Positions 47,205 through 58,179 of a stretch of 64,000 bases of DNA are shown here, in pieces. This DNA is from Magicicada septendecula (taxonomy: Eukaryota > Arthropoda > Insecta > Hemiptera > Cicadidae). How positions within the stretch are numbered: the first letter of the stretch is position 1; every line of letters starts with the position of its first letter. The notes under the pieces are model-generated. The model did no database searches, was not told the origin of the DNA, and worked only from the letters and a program-made list of their open reading frames with translations. Position numbers and translations under genes: made by a program. The stretch lies in assembly GCA_034769895.1 (NCBI GenBank), contig CM068372.1, forward strand, positions 432,901,958 to 432,965,957. The letters are read 5' to 3'.

Positions 47205-47345
47205 CCACACAATCAATAAAATATTTCATCCGCCAAAGTGATTAGAGTCATTACATAACATTTACACAAAAACAAATTTGTTTGTAACTAAAGTTTGTTA
47301 TTGTAGTACAGTCAGAGTTACGTAATGTATCACAATGATTAGGAT
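47205..47345 (+). repeat. Diverged third copy of the duplication's right end
   Basis: TAATCCACACAATCAATAAA-type sequence, CAAATTTG(T/C)TTGTAACTAA, then GTTACGTAATGTATCACAAT and GATTAGG follow the order of 46,318-46,473 (and 36,437-36,590), with several substitutions and small indels. It is clearly older than the 8-kb duplication. Confidence 0.85.
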
Positions 47346-47912
47346 GACCTGAAAATTGTAGTCTTCCTTTATCAATGCGTGGAGGCTCAGACTAGCGTTC
47401 CAGCACAGGGCATCGCCGGGCGATACGGTCCTCAGGACTCTTGCAAATTAACCTAAGTGTCTTTGGTCGGGACGGTAAATTGCACTAGTTTGGCGGCCAG
47501 GCGGGGTGTATCTGTGGCAGCTTACGGAAACAAGCCTAATGGGAGCTGAGTTTTCCTGAAGAGGACGTGTGAAGGGGTCCTGCAAAAGTTGTCGACTGGC
47601 AAACTTGCTGTGCTGACGAGAATTCTCTAGTATCATCCCAAAAACAGAAGTTTTCTTGCATGGCAATGACGGGGTCGTGAAGCTGGGAAGAAGGCTTCTG
47701 CCAGATACAACACGTTGCGTTGTAAGGTGTTCACGGAGCCGCTGATCCTATTAGTCTTTTATTAATTTTGTACAGTGGAGCTTGCCTCTGAAGTTACAAA
47801 ACAGTAGCGTAACATTTTTACGAGAGCGTTAGCGAGCGTCACTTAAGCAGCCAAGAGTGATGATTTTCTGTTGGATCACGTAGGAATATGTTTGGGATGG
47901 ATTCCCCCTATG
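47346..47912. other. GC-richer unassigned stretch left of the BEL element
   Basis: Noticeably GC-richer than its surroundings, with one 72-codon minus-strand frame (47,448-47,666) lacking any known motif. It could be part of an unrecognised repeat or exon; I cannot assign it. Confidence 0.35.
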
Positions 47913-47917
47913 ACTAC
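47913..47917. repeat. Target-site duplication ACTAC, left
   Basis: Matches 55,580-55,584 on the other side of the BEL/Pao element; 5 bp is usual for this superfamily. Confidence 0.85.
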
Positions 47918-48381
47918 TGTACGGTAGCGCGATAATTTCGCTTTGTAGGTTGGCTAATCTGCTTATTGCTTTTGTCCAAATTTGCGTGTTAGAACTTTGT
48001 ACAGTGTGTGTCAGTCGCTCGGGGCGGTCGGTTCGCCGACCTTTTTACTGTCATATTTTCTTGTCGACATTTAATGTAGGCTTTAGGCCGGCATATTCTT
48101 ACTTATGGCCAACTAGGCCCGCTATCATTAATTCAAATTTTTTAATACTTTTTGGCAACATGCATTATTAGCCAACCTGATTTCAATAAATTAAAACATG
48201 TTATGTAACTTGGGAAAATGCATTAAAATCAATTCAATACAGTCCACATTTTATCATTTTCATTCCCACTGAACCAATGCATGCATCACTACCTATTTTT
48301 TACAAACGTTGTTGGTACACGCCGACAGGATCACTCACTTCACAAAACATTTTTTAGCCCACTTGGGCCTGATACTCAACA
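47918..48381 (+). mobile_element. BEL/Pao 5' LTR (464 bp)
   Basis: It starts TGTACGGTAGCGCG and ends TACTCAACA (TG...CA). It is equal in length to the 3' LTR at 55,116-55,579 with five substitutions, about 1.1% divergence. AATAAA-like sequence occurs at ~48,186. A possible primer-binding site, TGGTCACTCCGGACC, begins ~5 bp downstream, but I could not assign the tRNA. Confidence 0.95.
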
Positions 48382-48671
48382 TTTTTTGGTCACTCCGGAC
48401 CTGGATTTTCCATCTAATATTTTCTACCACTATTTCTGGCCATCACGGGCGAATTAGCACGTCAGCTGATACGACCGTGGCGTGATTTTCATCGGCATTT
48501 CGCTCGTCATCTTGCAGCCTTCTGTTAACATCTTAGCAAGTGCCTGCTAGCTACAGTGCTTTACACAAGGCGGTCATTTCTACTAGCTGTTTGCCATCTT
48601 CACCAAGGAGCCGACGCTGCAGGACATCGCCAACAAGGTATCATCAACAACAGTGTATTAAGGTGCGTACA

Positions 48672-49763
48672 ATGTCTGAAGAAGGCCTCAAAGTGCTGAC
48701 CAAAAAGAGAGGCGGCTTAAAGTCCGCAATAGTGCGGATACAATCTGCTGTAAATTCGTTTGATGTAACTTTAAATACAAAACATTTTCTAACTGTAAGG
48801 CTGGACAGTCTCAAAGGCTTGGCCTCGAAATACGACGAGGTGCAGTCTGAAATAGAACTCATTAGTAAGGACACGAGCGTTGCTCAAGCAGACCGAGTTG
48901 AGGTCGAAGAAATGTTATATTCAACTGAAGCAAACATTTTGCAACTACTTGACACATTTAATGCTCAGACTGTACCTCCCGTATTATCGACGCACATGCA
49001 ATTAAAACCAATAAGTTTGCCCTGCTTCTCAGGCAACATATTGGAATGGCAACATTTTTACTCAATTTTTACCGATTTAGTGCATTCAAGATCTGATTTG
49101 ACACCAGTGCAAAAATTACATTATTTACATTCTTCTTTGAAGTGTGAACCGTTAGATTTAATCAAGTCATTACCTATCTGTAAAGAAAATTATACAATAG
49201 CGTTGAGTTTGCTGTCCGAAAGGTATAACAACCCATTCATATTAGCTAAATACTATGTGCGAAACCTACTTCAGGTCAAGTCGACAATAAAGGACTCTGT
49301 CCAAAGTTTGGCAGAATTCACTAACACAATAACGTCTTCCGTTAATTCACTGGCAGCAATGAAGCTGTCAGTGAATTCATTTGAATTTATCACTATACAG
49401 TTACTATCCACTAAACTCGACCCTATTACTTTCAAACTTTGGAAGGAGTCAATAGACCCTGACAATCTACCTAGCTTTCAAGACTTCACGCATTTTTTAA
49501 ACTTACGTAGACAGCTGTTAGAAAATACAATGCCTATTGAACCCGGACAGCAACTCAACAAACTTAATGTAAGACCTAACACTAAATATGCGAAATGTAA
49601 CTCGAGAAATACTGCTGGCAGCACTACATTTAAGAGTTATCACGCAGAGACAAATCATTATCCATGCGTGTGTTGTAAATCCAACCACCCGCTTTACATA
49701 TGTAATAAATTTCGTATATTAAGCACCGCTGAGCGGGGACAATTTGTCTCAAATCATAAATGA
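48672..49763 (+). CDS. gag: BEL/Pao gag (first part, ends at in-frame TGA)
   Basis: 363 codons from the first in-frame ATG (MSEEGLKVLTKKRGGLKSAI), which fits a BEL gag start better than the upstream GTG at 48,540. Residues ~1-100 form a helical N-terminal region. Residues ~112-260 form the DUF1759 gag domain (LPCFSGNILEWQHFYSIFTD, LHYLHSSLKCEPLDLIKSLP, LLSERYNNP). A first zinc-binding block, CVCCKSNHPLYIC, lies near residue ~335. The frame stops at TGA (49,761-49,763), but the same frame continues at once with CSNCLRSGHLIASC, a CX2CX4HX4C knuckle. Gag and pol were therefore one polyprotein. The stop is either a point mutation (CGA to TGA is the simplest) or a readthrough site. It would assemble the capsid of the element's intracellular particle. 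Confidence 0.9.
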   Translation: MSEEGLKVLTKKRGGLKSAIVRIQSAVNSFDVTLNTKHFLTVRLDSLKGLASKYDEVQSEIELISKDTSVAQADRVEVEEMLYSTEANILQLLDTFNAQTVPPVLSTHMQLKPISLPCFSGNILEWQHFYSIFTDLVHSRSDLTPVQKLHYLHSSLKCEPLDLIKSLPICKENYTIALSLLSERYNNPFILAKYYVRNLLQVKSTIKDSVQSLAEFTNTITSSVNSLAAMKLSVNSFEFITIQLLSTKLDPITFKLWKESIDPDNLPSFQDFTHFLNLRRQLLENTMPIEPGQQLNKLNVRPNTKYAKCNSRNTAGSTTFKSYHAETNHYPCVCCKSNHPLYICNKFRILSTAERGQFVSNHK

Positions 49764-52265
49764 TGTAGCAATTGCCTTAGATCAGGTCATCTTATAGCTA
49801 GCTGTAAGAGTAAACAGGTGTGTAAAATCTGTTCAAAACGACACCACACATTGTTGCACGCAAATTACGTGCCGAACTCAACAGCTGCCAGCAGCAATTA
49901 TTGCTCGCTTAAATTACAGTGCAAGAATAATGTTCTTTTATCCACAGCAGTTGTATCTGTCGTTGACCAGGCTGGCAACAGACATAGGGCTAGAGTGCTC
50001 CTAGACGCCGGTTCACAGATAAATTTCTGTACAAAATCATTTGCAAAGAAGTTACAGCTCAAATTAACTAAATCTAATATACCAATCACAGGAATAAACA
50101 ATACAGCGTGTTACGCAACTGATATTGCTTCTATACGTCTTATTTCTCGCTATCAGAGATATAGCTTCGAGGCGAAATGTGCCGTCTTATCTACGTTAAC
50201 TCACAATCTGCCTGCAAATTCGTTTAATATCAACCAGTTCCACATTCCAAACAAAATCTTCCTGGCTGACCCCGATTTTAATATATCGTCGCAAATCGAC
50301 ATACTATTAGGGGCACAATTTTATCTGGACTTGATCTTAACCAATAAATACATACGTGGCCCCAATTTTCCCATCATTCAGGAAACAAAATTGGGCTACA
50401 TTTTGGCTGGCAACCTGCCCAAACACTGCCGCAAGGAGGGTCCTGCTGTTTCGTTCCTAGCAAGGAACAACGACAGTCAAATTCTGCAATCTCTCGAAAG
50501 ATTTTGGGAAGCAGAAACTGTCCCTGACAATACCCCTGATAACGAGTCAGCCTGTGAAGAGCATTTTGTGCGCTCTACCCAGCGCAACCACGAGGGTAGA
50601 TTTGTGGTTTCACTTCCATTTAAGTCTGATAATCCCCACTTGGGGGAATCTTACACGAGTGCTGAATCAAGATTCTTAAGCTTAAAGCGTCGATTTAGGC
50701 GAGATGCTAAGCTCGCTCGCGACTACGCGAACTTTATCAAAGAATATATGGATCTCGGGCACATGACACTCATCGATGATGGCGCTATCAATTTAGGAGC
50801 GTCAAATATTTACTACCTGCCTCACCATGCCGTATTTAAACAGTCTAGCTTGACTACAAAACTGCGCGTTGTTTTTGATGGTTCGTCCAAGACTACTAAT
50901 GGCCTTTATTTAAATGACATATTGTTGGTAGGCCCCAATGTTCAACAAGACCTTTTTTCCATTCTTTTGCGTTTCCGCATACATAAGTATGTTCTCATTG
51001 CCGACATCGAGAAGATGTATCGTCAGATTCGCGTAGCTGAAGGGGATTGTCACTATCAACGCATTCTGTGGCGTGATTCTCCCCTCGAACCACTTAAACA
51101 TTTCGCATTGCAAACGGAAACCTACGGCACGGCTAGTGATTCGTTTTTGGCCACTCGCTGTCTTCTACAAATTGGTAAGGACAATCAGGCTTCCTTTCCC
51201 CAAGCGGCGTTAGCTATAACAAACGATTTTTATGTCGACGATTTACTTACCGGTTCGGACACTATCCCTGATCTAACCAAGCTGAAATCCGATCTAGGTG
51301 CGTTACTAAGTCAATATGGTTTCATGTTGCAGAAATGGGCATCAAATGAACCCACAGCGGTCGCAAATCATGACAATTTTTCACGACCCCTAAATAAACA
51401 GGACAATGTGCGTACCCTAGGCATTCTTTGGAACAATACTGCCGATTCATTTTTGTTCGACATCAAATTATTTCCCGTTGATTCAAGCATATCCAAGAGA
51501 AAAATTCTTTCGATTATTGCTGGAATATACGATCCTCTTGGTTTAATCGGTCCAGTTGTCTTTTTGTATAAACATTTCATGCAGCGACTTTGGCTTTGTA
51601 AGCTTGGTTGGGATGAACCGATTTCCGGTCAGTCACGTTCGGATTGGCATTCTTTGTGTGACAAATTGTGTCTGATTGGCAAAATTGTGGTCCCGCGATC
51701 TATTCGTTGCAAGCGTGAGGCAGTTACAGTTCAATTGCATGGTTTTTCGGATGCTTCTGAAAGGGGGTTAGGGGGTTTGGCTGTTGTATGTATGTCAGTC
51801 ATTTATCAAGATTCTACTGCCTCCTGTCACCTCTTGTGTTCCAAATCTCGCGTGGCTCCCCTACGACAGGTGTCATTACCTCGCATCGAACTCTGCGCTT
51901 GCTTGTTGTTATCTCGACTCGTATCTAAGGTCATTCCTGCTCTTTATTCGTTTATTGATAATGTGCATTTGTATTCTGACTCTATGGTGGCTCTTTACTG
52001 GATTCATGCCCAGTCTACGCGGTGGAAAACATACGTCGCTAATCGGGTTGCTGAAATTCAGCTTCTTACGCAAACTTATACTTGGCATCACATTGATTCA
52101 CGACACAATCCTGCTGATATTATATCTAGGGGGTGTCTTCCTGACGTTTTGCGCGAGTGCTCGCTTTGGTGGCACGGTCCTAGCTGTCTGTCTCAATCGT
52201 CAGAGTCTGATCCCTTCCCATCCTTCGTACCGGCCACTCCGTCGTCTTCTGAAGTCACCGCGTAA
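49764..52265 (+). CDS. pol: BEL/Pao pol: zinc knuckle, protease, RT, RNase H
   Basis: In frame with gag after the TGA; the first internal ATG is at 49,818 (815 codons to the stop). Domain order: CX2CX4HX4C knuckle and CKICSKRHHTLLH; DUF1758 protease with LLDAGSQINFC (DAG where many relatives have DSG) and DILLGAQFYLDLI; RT (A17-type) with LRVVFDGSSK, LIADIEKMYRQIRV (motif A Asp) and NDFYVDDLLTG, where YVDD is the catalytic box; RNase H with FSDASERGLGG, LPRIELCA, LYSDSMVALYWIH and DSRHNPADIISRG. The RT and RNase H catalytic acids are present and the frame is open for >800 codons. A TAA (52,263-52,265) interrupts it before integrase, which resumes in the same frame at EKHTHN. Confidence 0.93.
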   Translation, partial: CSNCLRSGHLIASCKSKQVCKICSKRHHTLLHANYVPNSTAASSNYCSLKLQCKNNVLLSTAVVSVVDQAGNRHRARVLLDAGSQINFCTKSFAKKLQLKLTKSNIPITGINNTACYATDIASIRLISRYQRYSFEAKCAVLSTLTHNLPANSFNINQFHIPNKIFLADPDFNISSQIDILLGAQFYLDLILTNKYIRGPNFPIIQETKLGYILAGNLPKHCRKEGPAVSFLARNNDSQILQSLERFWEAETVPDNTPDNESACEEHFVRSTQRNHEGRFVVSLPFKSDNPHLGESYTSAESRFLSLKRRFRRDAKLARDYANFIKEYMDLGHMTLIDDGAINLGASNIYYLPHHAVFKQSSLTTKLRVVFDGSSKTTNGLYLNDILLVGPNVQQDLFSILLRFRIHKYVLIADIEKMYRQIRVAEGDCHYQRILWRDSPLEPLKHFALQTETYGTASDSFLATRCLLQIGKDNQASFPQAALAITNDFYVDDLLTGSDTIPDLTKLKSDLGALLSQYGFMLQKWASNEPTAVANHDNFSRPLNKQDNVRTLGILWNNTADSFLFDIKLFPVDSSISKRKILSIIAGIYDPLGLIGPVVFLYKHFMQRLWLCKLGWDEPISGQSRSDWHSLCDKLCLIGKIVVPRSIRCKREAVTVQLHGFSDASERGLGGLAVVCMSVIYQDSTASCHLLCSKSRVAPLRQVSLPRIELCACLLLSRLVSKVIPALYSFIDNVHLYSDSMVALYWIHAQSTRWKTYVANRVAEIQLLTQTYTWHHIDSRHNPADIISRGCLPDVLRECSLWWHGPSCLSQSSESDPFPSFVPATPSSSEVTA

Positions 52266-53793
52266 GAGAAACATACACATAACCTTTCTCTAATATCTAC
52301 CCTGGCTGTTGACCTCTCTTTGGACTTTTCCTCGTTGCACCGTCTAACGCGCGTATACGCTTACTGTTTTCGGTTCATCAGAAATATTAGACACTCAAGT
52401 GCTGACAAACTTACGGGCGATCTTACCCCTGTAGAAATTCATCAGTCTCTCAACTTCTTCATAAAACAATCTCAGTCGATCCACTTCGCAGCCGAAATTA
52501 ATTGTCTTCGTAACGGATCTTCTGTTTCCATTAGGAGTAAGTTGGCTTCTCTTGACCCGTTTCTTGACGACTCTGGAGTGATACGCGTGGGCGGACGATT
52601 ACAGCATTCCCAATTACCCTATGACTCTAAACATCCTATTGTATTACTCCCATCGGCGCATATTACACGCCTTATCATTGAACGTGAACACATTCGTTTA
52701 CTTCACGCTGGTGTCAACTCGTGCATTATTCACTGCGTCAACGTTGGTGGATTGTGAATGCCAGGTTAGTCATTCGTTCCATTATTCGAAAATGTGTGAG
52801 GTGTATCAGGTTTAGTGCCAAACAGCAGGTACAGAGGCTTGGTATTTTACCATCCCCTAGAGTCACTCCTTCTAGGCCGTTTCTATTTTGCGCGGTTGAT
52901 TATGGTGGTCCCTTCATGATTCGTCATGGCGGGCAGAACTCTTTCTAAGGCATACGTATCTTTGTTTATTTGCTTAGCGACTAGGGCTATTCACATGGAA
53001 TTGGTTTCCGACCTTACGGCCAGCGCGTTTATAGCCGCATTACGTCGTTTCATGGCCATAGGGGCATACCCAGTCAACTGTACTCCGACAATGGCACAAA
53101 CTTCAGGAAGGCCCGCACTATCTTACATGATATTTACAACTTTTGGCACAATAAGGATGCCATCTCATCGATCAAGTCATTCACGTCCTCTCAGGGGATA
53201 TCATGGTCATTTATTCCGCCCTCCTCACCTCATTTCGGTGGCCTTTGGGAGAGCGGCATAAAGATTTGAAATTTCATCTGCGCCGCGTGGTAGGCAAATC
53301 TATACTCAACTTCGAAGAGTTCACGACCGTTTTGTCTCAGATAGAGGCATGTCTGAACTCTCGACCTTTATTTGCTATCTCTTCAGATGTTAACGACCCT
53401 GTGCCACTAACACCTGGCCATTTTTTGATTTGCGCACCCTTAACGGCGATACCGGACCCAGACCTTTCTCACATTCCTGTTTCTCGTCTTGGGCGTTGGC
53501 AACTTCTTCAGAGGTTTGTCCAAGGCATTTGGAAGGCATGGTCTCGCGATTATTTGCACCAGTTGCAGCAGCGTCACAAGTGGAAGTTTGCCAAAGATAA
53601 TGTTTCCATTGGTGACTTAGTTTTGCTTATTGAGGATAATTTACCTCCATTAGCCTGGAAATTTGGCGTAATTATCGCCACATTTCCCGGCCCAGATAAC
53701 TTGGTTCGTGTCGTGGACATTCGCACGCCTACGGGTGTTTTGCGGAGACCAATACATAAGTTATGTCTGTTGCCAGCGCGAGACGAGATTTGA
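52266..53793 (+). pseudogene. BEL/Pao integrase region, frameshifted
   Basis: Blocks in order: FSSLHRLTRVYAYCFRFIRN; VGGRLQHSQLPYDSKHPIVL; the zinc-binding H pair (EHIRLLHAG) and C pair (KCVRCIRF); FCAVDYGGPF (first catalytic D); LATRAIHMELVSDLTASAF; LYSDNGTNF (second D); PHFGGLWESG (catalytic E); and the DUF5641 tail with LGRWQLLQRFVQGIWKAWSR and GDLVLLIEDNLPPLAWKFG. The frame changes at about 52,725, 52,935, 53,070 and 53,260, four breaks within 550 bp, while the last ~180 codons are open. All DDE residues are recoverable by eye but not in one frame, so this copy cannot make integrase unless some breaks are sequencing errors. Confidence 0.92.
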
Positions 53794-55115
53794 CAAGATT
53801 ATGATTACTTAGCACAATGCTAGTTTATTTAGCCACTGGCTTATTACTTATTACGACCGTTTGGTCAACCTAATTGTGATGAATTATCTCAATATTTTCT
53901 TATCAATTTTGCGCCATTGCATGCTTCTCTAATTTTCATGTTTTTGGTGGTCTCATTTTATAAGATTTTAAAAGGGACGAACAATAAAGAAAAGGAGTTA
54001 TTACCTTTGTTTAATTTTAAAGACACATAAGTCAAATGTTCCAAACTTGTTAGTTATAAACACTTGTTTTAGCATAAGCTTAATTATTTTTTGAGTCAGC
54101 AACTGTCTGTTTTACTCAAGCAAGTATTAGTTTAGTTAATATGCAAGGCTTTTATTATTATTTGTATTTTCGTATATGCAACATTTGATTTATGCCTCAT
54201 GTCCTACTCACTATTGTGTAAAATTTTGGTTATTTTCTAAACTTATTTTCAATTGTTTTATGTTTGTAATCACAGTATTGTATCTGTTATTTGACATTGC
54301 AATTATTCATATTGTAATTATCTAAATTATTGTTATTGTATTCACATAACTTGCGTTTATGTAAAAACTATTGTTTTGCGTCTGCCGCATGTAACTGCCA
54401 CGTCTAGATTTATTTTATATTGTATTTTATATTGTATTTTGCGATTAAACATGCACAATTATTTTTACTTAAATTATGACATACATGTCATATTTGGGCT
54501 TGCATTCAGTCAGCATCTAGCTTGTTTATACATAATTACATATTGTAAGTTCCTGAAACTTCAGGAACAGCATGAGTAGGTCAATACATGCCGCCCTGCT
54601 GAATATACGCTTGAACATGTAATTGCAACATGTTCAATAACAATTTTGTTCATGTAATTAATTCTCTGTACAGGTCCACGGGCCTCAACTAATTTTACAG
54701 TAACCATCTATGACATGCATAGGTTTACAAACTATCGGTCCATCATGTGATGAGCTTCCGATCATGCATTAAACATTGTACAACTGTGATTTTTTCATGT
54801 TTTGTAATGTTATATACTGTGCACATACACTATGTGATGATAATATTTGTCAAACCAGACTTCCATATTCATGTCTGAAAACAGCTATTCGCCAACCTTG
54901 GCTTACAAACGCCTATCTCTAGGCTTATCTTATGCATGCTTATCTCTAAGCTAGTAACGGACTGCCGTTATCTAATCTCATAACTCAAGGTTCAACTTAG
55001 CCTTGAAACTAACTCTTATTATTAAGAAAACTGTATCCTTTTATATTAAGTTGTAAGATGTATCATATTTTATTAAAAAATGTTAAAAAATCATTTGATT
55101 TTGACGGGCAGCTTA
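53794..55115. other. Long 3' non-coding region of the BEL element
   Basis: 1.3 kb without open frames of note; no env-like sequence is seen. GACGGGCAGCTTA just before the 3' LTR is only a weak polypurine tract. A better purine run (AAAGGGACGAACAATAAAGAAAAGGAG-type) lies at ~53,970-53,998. Confidence 0.6.
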
Positions 55116-55579
55116 TGTACGGTAGCGCGATAATTTCGCTTTGTAGGTTGGCTAATCTGCTTACTGCTTTTGTCCAAATTTGCGTGTTAGAACTTTGTAC
55201 AGTGTGTGTCAGTCGCTCGGGGCGGTCGGTTCGCCGACCTTTTTACTGTCATATTTTCTTGTCGACATTTAATGTAGGCTTTAGGCCGGCATATTCTTAC
55301 TTATGGCCAACTAGGCCCGCTATCATTAATTAAAATTCTTTAATACTTTTTGGCAACATGCATTATTAGCCAACCTGATTTCAATAAATTAAAACATGTA
55401 ATGTAACTTGGGAAAATGCATTAAAATCAATTCAATACAGTCCACATTTTATCATTTTCATTCCCACTGAACCAATGCATGCATCACTACCTATTTTTTA
55501 CAAACGTTGTTGGTACACGCCGACAGGATCACTCACTTCACAAAACATTTTTTAGCCCACTTGGGCCTGATACTCAAAA
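55116..55579 (+). mobile_element. BEL/Pao 3' LTR (464 bp)
   Basis: Five substitutions relative to the 5' LTR, including the last C (TACTCAAAA versus TACTCAACA). Confidence 0.95.
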
Positions 55580-55584
55580 ACTAC
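55580..55584. repeat. Target-site duplication ACTAC, right
   Basis: Perfect match to 47,913-47,917. It confirms the element limits 47,918-55,579 (7,662 bp). Confidence 0.85.
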
Positions 55585-56889
55585 TTCGATTTTTGCTCTT
55601 TAGAGACAATTTTTTGTTGTGGTTCGTTGTAGTGTTGGTCTGAACACTATTTTTGTAGTTCCATCAGTATGTTGTACAGGCTTATTCAAATTCAATAAAG
55701 TGTATGCACTTTTGGCGTTCAATCATTTTGTTGTCTGTTTTAAAGCTCATATTAATCTATGACTATGTTCATAATGTTATATCAGCGTCATTATTAAATT
55801 TACTTTAACATTTAATTTTCTCACCTACTTGAATATTGTTTAAATTAAGTCAATTACGGCCTGAAATTTTTAAATTTTTTAAAAACACTACTGCCAATAG
55901 AATACGATATATTTTGTCCCAAATAACTGAACGCAAAGCGTTGTTCATTAATCTCGGCAAGAATTACAATTTAAGCATTTTTATGTTCAGATTTCTGAGT
56001 GCTCTTTGTCATAAATATATTTTTAATGTTCAAAATAAAAACATTTTTAAATAACAATAAATATATAGTCTTACTACTAACACTTAACATAGCTATTTTA
56101 AACTAAAATGATGTTTCTATATTGTAAAGAAGATAAACAAGTCAGTGACTACATAACATTCCGCTGAATTCCTAAACTAAGTTACTTTGAGCATTGAGGT
56201 TTGGTTGCGGGGAATGTCTGCATGTTAATGAGCGGTTAAAATTTGATCTTCATTTGTGTTTAGCAGCCAAGGAGACAGAACAATCTTATCTTTGACGAAT
56301 CGGTAACAATATTATGTCATTTGTTCAATTTTACACTTTACAATTTCAAATTCCTGTGTTACTTAGCGAAATATAATAACAAGGTAGAAATATTTAAGAG
56401 TATTGTTAACACTATTAGTCTGGTTCAAGTAATATGTTCAAATTATTTAATAATAATATTATACACATGATAATTCTTTATAAATTATTAATTGTGTTTT
56501 TATCTACATAATAAAAAAGTGCAACCTGTTTCTATTCATCTAATTAAAGTTTATAGTATCATTATCCCGCTAAACTCGTTTATGGATGCTCTACATAATT
56601 GAGCTGGTTACTTCTGAAGACAACAGAAATTTACTGGCAGGTTATTGGAAAAGTGAGACAATGAATTCAAAATTTTGTCGTAGTTAAAAACTTAATTAAG
56701 AAAACAATCGTTAAGAGAACTGTATAAGAAGTAATTCATTTAATCGATCAAACACAGGAGTGACATGTAGCAGCTTTCTCATGGCACGATGAGAGTGTGG
56801 GGGGGGGTAGCGGCCATCGGAAGGCGTTCATCCGAATGCTGTGTTGCGGGATCGGCAACCTAACTTCGCCTATTTATAGTTCTGGCAAG
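55585..56889. other. Unassigned AT-rich stretch
   Basis: No recognised gene. The frame 55,836-56,054 is anonymous. A run of nine G lies at ~56,800 and the DNA becomes GC-richer towards the 153-bp array. Confidence 0.5.
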
Positions 56890-57501
56890 TTTATCTACGG
56901 TGGAGGACACGACGTCTAAACGTGAAGAGACACAACAGCCTTCCCTGCCGAGCGGCTTCTCTTTGCTAACGAACGTTGCAAGTGCGTGTGGACTTCTCTC
57001 TGGCAGTTGTGTGATGTGAGCTGTATCGTGACTATACTGAGCATTATCTACGGTGGAGGACACGACGTCTAAACGTGAAGAGACACAACAGCCTTCCCTG
57101 CCGAGCGGCTTCTCGTTGCTACCGAACGTTGCAAGTGCGTGTGGACTTCTCTCTGGCAGTTGTGTGATGTGAGCTGTATCGTGACTATACTGAGCATTAT
57201 CTACGGTGGAGGACACGACGTCTAAACGTGAAGAGACACAACAGCCTTCCCTGCCGAGCGGCTTCTCTTTGCTAACGAACGTTGCAAGTGCGTGTGGACT
57301 TCTCTCTGGCAGTTGTGTGATGTGAGCTGTATCGTGACTATACTGAGCATTATCTACGGTGGAGGACACGACGTCTAAACGTGAAGAGACACAACAGCCT
57401 TCCCTGCCGAGCGGCTTCTCGTTGCTACCGAACGTTGCAAGTGCGTGTGGACTTCTCTCTGGCAGTTGTGTGATGTGAGCTGTATCGTGACTATACTGAG
57501 C
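56890..57501. repeat. 153-bp tandem array, 4 units in ABAB order
   Basis: Unit starts at 56,890, 57,043, 57,196 and 57,349, exactly 153 bp apart. Units 1 and 3 have CTTTGCTAACGAACG; units 2 and 4 have CGTTGCTACCGAACG at the same place. The array therefore grew by duplication of a 306-bp dimer. As 153 is divisible by 3, a 231-codon minus-strand frame (56,860-57,555) stays open across it; I do not regard it as a gene. Confidence 0.97.
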
Positions 57502-58179
57502 AACAAGACACGGGCTTAACGCTCCAGGCAAAATGATAACAATAATAATGATCAATACAATTCAATTGGTAAATAAACGGTTACCTTCTGCAGTGAATAC
57601 CAAGAGGCATTAGTCGTTTTTAACATAAAGTTTCACTCTGAATGAAATATGATCCACTGACGTTCCCTGCCACTTATGATGGAGGACAATTTATAAGAGA
57701 TCTAAACAGTCTGGATGAATACGACGTAATTTAACGTAAAAATGTGCAGTACATGAAACAGAATTAGATTCTGTAATGGCATTACTTTGTGATCTTGTTC
57801 ACAACACACAGACGACTGCTTGACAAACGTAAAAGAAGTAAATGGTTTTGGACACCGAATTTTAATAGGGCCATCAAATGAGGATATACAGAAATATCCA
57901 ATAGCGACAATATGTCTTATTCTGCGTTATGTCTGTTTAATTCAGATATTCCATATGAAATGAAAGGCTGACCATAATTGCAAGAAAAATAGTTATATAC
58001 TATACTACACCTTGTACATACGTATACCTTGGTGGAAGTCTGTGTAAGGCCAACTTGAAAGAGTCCATGCGCAAACAGTTGATCAAAAGTATAACGTCAA
58101 AATTGAATGAGACTCAATTATTACAAGAAATTATTATTATTAAATAGATATCAACACAAATATGTAAAGAATAACTGTA
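57502..58179. other. Unassigned stretch
   Basis: No recognised gene or repeat. It could include the left part of the LTR that is recognisable from ~58,180. Confidence 0.45.

Noticed and set aside
48386..48400. TGGTCACTCCGGACC as the BEL primer-binding site
   Set aside because: It starts with TGG close to the LTR, but I could not match it to a particular tRNA 3' end, so it is mentioned only as possible in the LTR entry.
56860..57555. 231-codon minus-strand open frame
   Set aside because: It coincides with the 153-bp tandem array, a multiple of three; there is no independent protein signature and no extension beyond the repeat.
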